This document shows, piece by piece, positions 52,517-59,037 of a stretch of DNA of 64,000 nt. The first letter of the stretch is position 1, and each line of letters begins with the position of its first letter. This DNA is from Kumtagia sp963820075 (GTDB taxonomy: Bacteria > Pseudomonadota > Alphaproteobacteria > Rhizobiales > Rhizobiaceae), in contig CAWFYS010000005.1 of the NCBI GenBank assembly GCA_963820075.1, positions 124,001 through 188,000 on the forward strand, written 5' to 3'. Made by a program: the position numbers and the translations under genes. The notes beneath the pieces are model-generated. The model searched no databases. It worked only from the letters and a program-made list of their open reading frames with translations, and was not told where the DNA came from.

Positions 52517-53029
52517 ATGAGACCCGGCCTTTCGAAAGTCCTGGCGAGCCTTTTCGGCGTCGTACTTCTCGCTTCCGCCCTGCCTGCCGCCGCGCAACAG
52601 ACCGGCAAGGTGCGCGCGAGCCACGGAGCGTGGTCGATCATCTGCGATACGCCGGCTGGCGCGACCGCCGAGCAATGCGTCATGATGCAGAATGTTGTCG
52701 CCGAGGACCGGCCGGAATTGGGCTTGTCGGTCGTGATACTGCGCACGGCAGACAACAAGGCCGAGATTCTTCGCGTGCTCGCGCCTCTCGGCGTACTGCT
52801 GCCCAACGGCCTCGGCCTCAATGTCGACGGCAAGGACATTGGCCGCGCCTATTTTGTCCGCTGCTTCAGCGATGGCTGCTATGCCGAGGTGATCCTGGAA
52901 AAGCCGCTTCTCGACACCTTGAAGACCGGCAAATCGGCCACCTTCATCGTCTTCCAGACGCCGGAGGAAGGCATCGGCATTCCGGTAGACCTCGGCGGCT
53001 TCGGCGAGGGTTTCGCCGCCCTGCCCTGA
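52517..53029 (+). CDS. Invasion-associated locus B (IalB) family protein
   Basis: A 170-residue exported protein. The signal peptide (MRPGLSKVLASLFGVVLLAS, cut near AAA-QQ at residue 27) precedes an IalB domain: GAWSIICDTPAGATAEQCVM, then VLLPNGLGLNVDGKDIGRAY, FVRCFSDGCYAEVILE and FIVFQTPEEGIGIPVDLGGF. Four Cys residues could form two disulphides. The family is widespread in Rhizobiales and Bartonella; beyond the invasion phenotype in Bartonella its biochemical role is unclear. Start at 52517. Confidence 0.9.
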   Translation: MRPGLSKVLASLFGVVLLASALPAAAQQTGKVRASHGAWSIICDTPAGATAEQCVMMQNVVAEDRPELGLSVVILRTADNKAEILRVLAPLGVLLPNGLGLNVDGKDIGRAYFVRCFSDGCYAEVILEKPLLDTLKTGKSATFIVFQTPEEGIGIPVDLGGFGEGFAALP

Positions 53030-53177
53030 TTAGGGGCATGTTTCCGAAAGCCTGCAGGCATTTCGCCGCTGGCGAGCCCTTGGAAAATTTGCCCTGCTTG
53101 TGGGAATTGCGTGACCCTTCCCCTATCTTGGGGCAAAGCAATCGCCTTCGACGGCCATCCCAATTCGGAACACTGCC

Positions 53178-54593
53178 ATGCAAGACAGCCTGCTCAAGCG
53201 ATTCGACTGCGATGAGGACAAGGTCCGCTCGATCGTGGCCGAGACAGTCCAGGGTGCCGACGACGGCGAGCTGTTCCTCGAATACAGCGAGAGCGAGGCG
53301 CTGATGTTCGACAATGGCCGGCTGAAGACGGCGAATTTCAACACCGAGCAGGGGTTTGGACTGCGTGCCATTGCCGGGGAGGCGACCGGCTACGCGCATT
53401 CGAGCGAGCTTTCCCAGGATGCTCTTCTGCGCGCCGCCGATGCCGTTTCGGCGGTGAAGGCCGGATATTCGGGCACGCTGGCTGAAGCGCCCGCGCGCAC
53501 CAACCGCCACCTCTATGGTGAAGAGAACCCGACCGGATCGCCATCCTTCGAGGGCAAGGCGAAACTGCTGCAGGAAATCGACGCCTGGTTGCGCGCCGAG
53601 GATCCGCGCGTGCGCCAGGTCACCGCCTCGCTGGTCTCCTCCTGGCAGCAGGTCGAGATCGTGCGCGCCGACGGGCAGATGGTGCGCGACGTGCGCCCGC
53701 TGGTGCGCATGAATGTCGCGGTCGTGGTCGGCGACGGGGACCGGCAGGAATCCGGTTCCTACGGCATGGGCGGCAGAAAAGGCTTTGGCGAGTTCCTGGT
53801 CGAGGACAGTTGGAGGCACGCCGCGACGGAGGCTCTGCGCCAGGCGCTGGTCAATCTGGAGGCCATACCCGCGCCGGCCGGAACCTTCGACATCGTGCTG
53901 TCCTCGGGCTGGCCGGGCGTGATGCTGCACGAGGCTGTCGGCCACGGACTGGAAGGCGACTTCAACCGCAAGAAGACCTCGGCCTTTGCCGGCCTGATGG
54001 GTCAGCAGGTGGCCGCCAAGGGCGTCACCGTGGTCGATGACGGCACGATCGCCGAGCGGCGCGGCTCCCTCACGGTCGATGACGAGGGCACGCCGACCAA
54101 CCGCACGGTGCTGATCGAGGACGGCAAGCTGGTCGGCTACATGCAGGACCGGCAGAACGCCCGGCTGATGGGCATGAAGGCGACCGGCAACGGCCGCCGC
54201 GAGTCCTACGGGCATCAGCCGATGCCGCGCATGACCAACACCTACATGACGGCCGGCGAGCTTACGCCCGAAGAGATCATCGCCTCGGTGAAGAAGGGCG
54301 TCTACGCGGTCTCCTTCGGCGGCGGCCAGGTCGACATCACGTCCGGCAAATTCGTCTTCGGCTGCACCGAGGCCTATATGATCGAGGACGGCAAAGTGAC
54401 CCAGCCGATCAAGGGCGCCATGCTGATCGGCAACGGCCCGGACGCCATGCACCGCGTTTCCATGGTCGGCAACGACATGAAGCTCGACACCGGCATCGGC
54501 ATGTGCGGCAAGGCCGGTCAGGGCGTGCCGGTCGGCGTCGGCCAGCCGCATTTGCGCATGAACCAGATGACGCTCGGCGGCACGCGGGTGTGA
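53178..54593 (+). CDS. tldD: Metalloprotease TldD
   Basis: A 471-residue TldD subunit that, with TldE/PmbA encoded elsewhere, forms a peptidase degrading unfolded peptides and maturing some modified peptides. The zinc motif HExxxH is in VMLHEAVGHGLEGDF, and the third ligand region is at FVFGCTEAYMIEDG. The N-terminal domain shows ALMFDNGRLKTANFNTEQGF and GLRAIAGEATGYAHSSELS. Normal length. The gene ends 10 bp before a convergent methyltransferase. Confidence 0.94.
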   Translation: MQDSLLKRFDCDEDKVRSIVAETVQGADDGELFLEYSESEALMFDNGRLKTANFNTEQGFGLRAIAGEATGYAHSSELSQDALLRAADAVSAVKAGYSGTLAEAPARTNRHLYGEENPTGSPSFEGKAKLLQEIDAWLRAEDPRVRQVTASLVSSWQQVEIVRADGQMVRDVRPLVRMNVAVVVGDGDRQESGSYGMGGRKGFGEFLVEDSWRHAATEALRQALVNLEAIPAPAGTFDIVLSSGWPGVMLHEAVGHGLEGDFNRKKTSAFAGLMGQQVAAKGVTVVDDGTIAERRGSLTVDDEGTPTNRTVLIEDGKLVGYMQDRQNARLMGMKATGNGRRESYGHQPMPRMTNTYMTAGELTPEEIIASVKKGVYAVSFGGGQVDITSGKFVFGCTEAYMIEDGKVTQPIKGAMLIGNGPDAMHRVSMVGNDMKLDTGIGMCGKAGQGVPVGVGQPHLRMNQMTLGGTRV

Positions 54594-54603
54594 CGCGGGC
54601 GGA

Positions 54604-55839
54604 CTACCGCCGCCGCGGCTTTTCGAGAAGCGCCACCACCTCGACATGCGGCGACCACAGGAACTGGTCGACCGGCGTGACGTTCGTCACGGTATAGCCG
54701 CCATCGACGAGGATGCGCAGGTCGCGGGCAAGCGTGGCCGGATTGCAGGAGATCGCCGCGACCAGGGGCACATTCGACCTGGCGATCTGCTTCGACTGGT
54801 CCTCGGCGCCGGCGCGCGGCGGATCGATGACCACGCCGTCGAAGGCATTCAGTTCCTTGAAGGTCAGCGGGCGGCGGAAAAGGTCGCGCTTCTCGATGGT
54901 TACGCGCCTTAGGCCGGTCGCCCCCCGGAAACCCCGGTCAAGCGCGGCCAGGCAAGCGGCGTCCGCCTCCACCGCGTGCACTTCCGCTGCCCTTGCGAGG
55001 CGAAGGGCAAAAGCGCCCGCGCCGGCAAAGAGATCGGCGATCCTTCGCGCTCTCTTCAGATGAGCGGCGGCCATGCCGGCCATCACCTCCTCGACCGCCG
55101 CCACCGCCTGCAGGAAGCCGCCGGGTGGCGGCGCGATCGTCGCGGATCCGAAGTCGAGCAGCGGCTTCCTCGGTTCGATCACAATCTCGCCGTCCACGGA
55201 CAGCCGGGCGAGTTTTTCGCGAACCGCGAAATCGACGGCGGACCGCCGGGTCGCGTCTGGCATCGGTCCGCACCCGGCAATGGCGACATCGAGTCCGGAA
55301 ATGGTCTGTGTGACGGTCAGGTGAAAGGCGTCCCGCGTGTTGCCGACAAGGGCCGCGAGCGATCGCAATGTTGCCAGTGCGGCCTCGATATCCGGTAACA
55401 CGACCGGGCATTCGTCGATGTCGACGATCGTATGCGAGGACATTCTGTTGTAGCCGAGGACCGCGCCTTTTTCGGTGCGCCGCGCCGACATCACGGCGCG
55501 CCGGCGTGATCGCGCCTGTCCTGGCAGCAAGTCCGAAACGCCGGCCGCTATCTTCCGCGACGCCAGCGCCTGGGCGACCTTGTCGCGCTTCCAGGCACGA
55601 TAGGATGGTTCGGCCAGGTGCTGGACCGAGCAGCCGCCGCAATCGCCGAAATGCCGGCAGGCCGGCTCCACGCGGTCCGGCGAGCGCTGCAGAATGGCAA
55701 GCAAAGTGCCGCGTTCGCCCTCGATCGCGGCGTCGACGCGCTCGAAAGGCAAGGCGAACGGTACGTAGACCGGCCCGCGCTGCGTCTCGGCCACGCCGTC
55801 GCCCTGCGCGCCGAGGCGATCGATCGTAAGCGTGGTCAT
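54604..55839 (-). CDS. Class I RNA m5U methyltransferase, TrmA/RlmD family
   Basis: A 411-residue SAM-dependent RNA methyltransferase. A TRAM-like N-terminal domain (DRLGAQGDGVAETQRGPVYV) precedes the 4Fe-4S Cys residues (CRHFGDCGGCSVQHL plus IDECPVV). The SAM fold has DLFAGAGAFALRLARAAEVH, VIDPPRAGAED and the nucleophile Cys region AISCNPATLARDL. It probably makes m5U in rRNA. Its start overlaps tlyA's stop by 4 bp, so the two rRNA modifiers are co-translated. Confidence 0.9.
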   Translation of the reverse strand: MTTLTIDRLGAQGDGVAETQRGPVYVPFALPFERVDAAIEGERGTLLAILQRSPDRVEPACRHFGDCGGCSVQHLAEPSYRAWKRDKVAQALASRKIAAGVSDLLPGQARSRRRAVMSARRTEKGAVLGYNRMSSHTIVDIDECPVVLPDIEAALATLRSLAALVGNTRDAFHLTVTQTISGLDVAIAGCGPMPDATRRSAVDFAVREKLARLSVDGEIVIEPRKPLLDFGSATIAPPPGGFLQAVAAVEEVMAGMAAAHLKRARRIADLFAGAGAFALRLARAAEVHAVEADAACLAALDRGFRGATGLRRVTIEKRDLFRRPLTFKELNAFDGVVIDPPRAGAEDQSKQIARSNVPLVAAISCNPATLARDLRILVDGGYTVTNVTPVDQFLWSPHVEVVALLEKPRRR

Positions 55840-56603
55840 GCCCCCTCCTTGATCGCGCCCAGCAGAAACTCGCGGTTGCCGTGGCCGCCCTCGATCGGCG
55901 AAGCGGTGACGCCCAGCACCCGCCATCCCGGCACCGTGCCCAGCCATTGCGCGATCTGTTCCGCGATACGCGGGCCCTCTTCGGGATTCCGCAGAATGCC
56001 ACCCTTGCCGATCGCCGCCCGCCCCGCTTCGAACTGCGGCTTGACCAGGAACACGCCTTTCGCCCCCGGCGCGGCGAGATGAAGCGCCGGCGGCAGCGCC
56101 AGCTTAAGCGATATGAAGCTCACGTCGCAGACGAGGAAAGCGGGGGCCTGGCCGTCGAGATGGCCGGCCGTCAGCGCGCGGGCATTGACCCCTTCGCGCA
56201 GGATGACGCGAGGATCGCTGCGCAGCGCCTGATCCATCTGATCGTGGCCGACATCGACCGCGAACAGCTTTTCGGCCCCGCGCTCAAGCAGCACCTGCGT
56301 AAAGCCGCCCGTGGAGGCACCGATGTCGAGCGCGATGCTGCCCGCCGGGTCGAGGCCGAACCAGTCCAATCCGGCGATCAGCTTCAGCGCGGCGCGCGAA
56401 ACATAGGCGCTCGCGGGGTCGTCGATCTCGATGCCTGCATCCTCGGCGAAAACGGCGCCCGGTTTGCGCGCCACGACACCGCCGACCCGAACGGTGGCCC
56501 GCTCGATCGCGTCGCGGGCGCGCGAGCGGCTCGCAAAGAAGCCGCGCCGCACCAGAAGCTCATCCAGGCGCGGCCCCTTATCGGATTTCTGTTTCGCCGT
56601 CAT
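55836..56603 (-). CDS. tlyA: TlyA-family 2'-O-methyltransferase
   Basis: A 255-residue rRNA cytidine 2'-O-methyltransferase (hemolysin A/TlyA family). The S4-type RNA-binding N-terminus (RLDELLVRRGFFASRSRARD) is followed by the linker YVSRAALKLIAGLDWF and an FtsJ-type SAM fold (ALDIGASTGGFTQVLLERGA, FAVDVGHDQM, LVCDVSFISLKLALP, FLVKPQFEAGR), showing the K-D-K-E type residues. In relatives dxs often lies upstream; here a palindromic repeat and a peroxiredoxin gene take that place. Confidence 0.92.
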   Translation of the reverse strand: MTAKQKSDKGPRLDELLVRRGFFASRSRARDAIERATVRVGGVVARKPGAVFAEDAGIEIDDPASAYVSRAALKLIAGLDWFGLDPAGSIALDIGASTGGFTQVLLERGAEKLFAVDVGHDQMDQALRSDPRVILREGVNARALTAGHLDGQAPAFLVCDVSFISLKLALPPALHLAAPGAKGVFLVKPQFEAGRAAIGKGGILRNPEEGPRIAEQIAQWLGTVPGWRVLGVTASPIEGGHGNREFLLGAIKEGA

Positions 56604-56642
56604 GCGACTTCCTTGGCGAATGGCCGTCCGGAGGGCAAGTCG

Positions 56643-56749
56643 CTAAGCAGACTTGCGTGGCTTCGCCCAGGCTTCGCCTGCTTAGCCTCTTGTTTTGTCG
56701 CAGGTTTCTGTCGGAAAACCGTGAGACACGTTTCCGGAACCTGCTTAGA
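56643..56749. repeat. RIME-like palindromic intergenic element, copy B
   Basis: A 107 bp element flanked by exact inverted ends, CTAAGCAG (56643-56650) and CTGCTTAG (56741-56748), with a third internal copy CTGCTTAG (56678-56685). The halves contain GGCTTCGCC repeats and the pair GGAAAACC/GGTTT. It is collinear with 28430-28535. It lies between tlyA and the peroxiredoxin gene on the transcribed strand, where it would fold into RNA hairpins. Confidence 0.75.
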
Positions 56750-56815
56750 CCCGTTTGCCACGCCACATGAGGCGCGTTAGCGCCGATGCATCTCGGCGCT
56801 GAAGGAGTCAGGCGA

Positions 56816-57301
56816 TCAAAGCTGTTCGAGAAGCCTCGATGCGCCGGACGTTACGGCCTGGCCGGGCACATCCTCGATATTCAGCGCCGCAACCTTGCCG
56901 TCGTCGACGATCATCGAGAAGCGCTTGGAGCGCAGGCCCAGCCCGCCTACGCTCAGATCCATGTCGAGGCCGAGGGCCTTGACGAAATCCCCGTTCCCGT
57001 CCGCGAGGTAGAGGATCTTGTTCTCGCCGCCGGTGAAGCGCGCCCAAGCCGCCATGACGTGATGGTCGTTGACCGCAACCACCGCGATCGTATCGACCCC
57101 CCGCGACAGAATCGCTTCACGATTTTCGAGATAGCCCGGCAGATGGTTGTTGCTGCAAGTCGGCGTGAAGGCGCCGGGAACGGCGAACAGCACAACCTTC
57201 TTGCCGGAGAAAATTTCGGTGGTGGTCAAAGTCTTGGCGCCGTCGGCGGTCAATACCTTGAAACTGCCTTCGGGAAGCTTGTCGCCAACGGCTATCGTCA
57301 T
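56816..57301 (-). CDS. Peroxiredoxin, Prx5/AhpC-Grx type
   Basis: A 161-residue Prx5-class peroxiredoxin reducing hydroperoxides. The peroxidatic Cys lies in FAVPGAFTPTCSNNHLPGYL, the diagnostic PxxxTxxC sequence. MTIAVGDKLPEGSFKVLTAD and FSMIVDDGKVAALNIEDVPG are typical. No glutaredoxin domain is fused. The start at 57301 follows a GAGG ribosome site (AGAGGAACC). It stands between the DsbD-domain protein and the repeat element, same strand. Confidence 0.93.
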   Translation of the reverse strand: MTIAVGDKLPEGSFKVLTADGAKTLTTTEIFSGKKVVLFAVPGAFTPTCSNNHLPGYLENREAILSRGVDTIAVVAVNDHHVMAAWARFTGGENKILYLADGNGDFVKALGLDMDLSVGGLGLRSKRFSMIVDDGKVAALNIEDVPGQAVTSGASRLLEQL

Positions 57302-57375
57302 GGTTCCTCTGTCCTCGCTTGCGGGAATGCACGGTCGATTACGCGCAATCGCGGCGCCTCGCAATCGGTACGCGC

Positions 57376-58182
57376 TCAGAAGTAGGGAAGAATGCCGCTC
57401 ACCGCGCCAACCCCGGTCACCAGCGTATAGTGCAGGCCGTCGCCCGACGCGGGCTTTGTCGCGGGGCGTGTCATGTTGATCGTGAAGAAGGTCCGGCCGT
57501 CCTTTTGCGATCGTTGCGGCTCCTCGAAGAAGTAGCCGCCGTCCGCCGCGATGAAGAGATCCGCCGCTTCGGAACTGCCGGGGAAATTCGCCTCGACAAC
57601 GAGCTTTCCGGCTTCGGTGCCAACCGTCCGGACGCCGAAGCCTGGATGCGCCTTGGCCGGAAGCGCCGCGTGTGCCGAGGCGACCAGCGCGACGTCCGCC
57701 GGATTGTCCGGGTCACTGGTCGGATCGAGTACCAGGGAAGCCTTCACGGGAACGCAGATCGTCTCGCAAATGCCCAGAAAGATGGTGGCATCGACCGATG
57801 CCGGCTTGCCGGGCGTTTCGAATTGGAAGGTCACCGGCAGGCTGACCGGGCGGCTATAGCCCGCCCAGGAAAAGTTGCCCGGATCGTGACGCTCGGGCGC
57901 CGGAAAGTCGAGCACGGCACTCCTGATGTTCCTGCTGGTCGAAACGTCGATGATTGGCGGGACACCGGAGGCGCCCGGGTCGCGCCAGTAGGTTTTCCAG
58001 CCCGGCGCGAGCTGAACGTCAAGGACCCCGAGCAGGCGCCCGGCCGCATCGGGTTCGCCGCTGGTTACCAGTCTCACCCGCCCGCCTTCGACATTGATCC
58101 ATGGGCTGGATGAAGCAAGCGCTTCGCCGCAAAGCAGCGTTGAGACAGCGGCCGACGCGAGAATGACATGGGCAATCCTCAT
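57376..58182 (-). CDS. Exported DsbD N-terminal-domain (DsbC/thiol:disulphide interchange) protein
   Basis: A 268-residue periplasmic protein with a signal peptide (MRIAHVILASAAVSTLLCGE, cut after ALA) and a DsbD alpha-type immunoglobulin fold: APGWKTYWRDPGASGVPPII and IFLGICETICVPVKASLVLD, where the two Cys are arranged CxxxC. It lacks the membrane and thioredoxin domains of full DsbD, so it must work with another partner. It may feed reducing power to periplasmic proteins; with the peroxiredoxin gene next to it, a redox role is plausible. Confidence 0.85.
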   Translation of the reverse strand: MRIAHVILASAAVSTLLCGEALASSSPWINVEGGRVRLVTSGEPDAAGRLLGVLDVQLAPGWKTYWRDPGASGVPPIIDVSTSRNIRSAVLDFPAPERHDPGNFSWAGYSRPVSLPVTFQFETPGKPASVDATIFLGICETICVPVKASLVLDPTSDPDNPADVALVASAHAALPAKAHPGFGVRTVGTEAGKLVVEANFPGSSEAADLFIAADGGYFFEEPQRSQKDGRTFFTINMTRPATKPASGDGLHYTLVTGVGAVSGILPYF

Positions 58183-58428
58183 GGGCGGTGGTTTGCCGAG
58201 CCGGGCATGGATTTGCAACGCCGAACGGCGACGCGGGCACTCATTTTTGCGTGAGGCCTGCGCATAGGCCTGGAAATCAAAGCCGATTCTCGGAAGCAAG
58301 CGGCGGAAATCCAAGGTATTACCGCGTCCTTTGCGCGACGAAGGGGAGGGCGGCGCCGCAAACCTCCCCGTAGCGGCGGGGATGCAAAGCCGTCTTTCAA
58401 GCGAACAAAAAAAACGTTACTTTGGGAC

Positions 58429-59037
58429 ATGGATATCCTGAAGCGCAAAGCATCGGCCTCGAAGCGCGGATTTCTCGACGGGCACTTTCTGATCGCCATG
58501 CCGGGGATGAAGGACGACCGATTTGCGCGATCGGTTATCTATATCTGCGCCCATAGCGAGGAAGGGGCAATGGGCCTGATCATCAATCAGGCGCAGCAGA
58601 TGCTGTTTCCCGATCTTCTGGTTCAACTCGGCATACTGGACGAGAAGGAGGCCATACGGCTGCCCGACTCGGCGCGCAACTTCGTGGTGCGCAATGGCGG
58701 GCCGGTCGACCGCAGCCGTGGCTTCGTCCTGCACAGCGGCGACTATCGCGTGGAATCCTCCTTGCCGGTTTCGCCGGACATCTGCCTGACCGCGACGATC
58801 GACATATTGCGGGCCATCTCCAAGGGCAGGGGGCCCAGCAAGGCTCTGATGGCGCTCGGATATTCTGGCTGGGGCGCCGGCCAGCTCGAAAAAGAGATTC
58901 AGGAGAACGGCTGGCTCACCTGCCCGGCCTTGCCGGATCTGCTGTTCGACGCCGACATGGAGCGCAAGTACGACCGGGTGATCGCCTCGCTCGGGATCGA
59001 CCTTGCCCATCTCAGTCCGGTCGCCGGTCACGCCTGA
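58429..59037 (+). CDS. YqgE/AlgH family protein
   Basis: A 202-residue UPF0301 protein. Characteristic stretches are FLIAMPGMKDDRFARSVIYI, AHSEEGAMGLIINQ, VVRNGGPVDRSRGFVLHS and ALGYSGWGAGQLEKEIQENG-W. The family is widespread in proteobacteria, with regulatory roles proposed (AlgH) but no accepted biochemical function. Its stop overlaps the stop of the convergent GGDEF/EAL gene by 10 bp. The 246 bp gap before it contains GC-rich inverted arms near 58350-58382. Confidence 0.92.
   Translation: MDILKRKASASKRGFLDGHFLIAMPGMKDDRFARSVIYICAHSEEGAMGLIINQAQQMLFPDLLVQLGILDEKEAIRLPDSARNFVVRNGGPVDRSRGFVLHSGDYRVESSLPVSPDICLTATIDILRAISKGRGPSKALMALGYSGWGAGQLEKEIQENGWLTCPALPDLLFDADMERKYDRVIASLGIDLAHLSPVAGHA

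Noticed and set aside
52944..54647. Minus-strand open frame of 567 codons opposite tldD
   Set aside because: No recognisable product; tldD with its zinc motif is on the plus strand.
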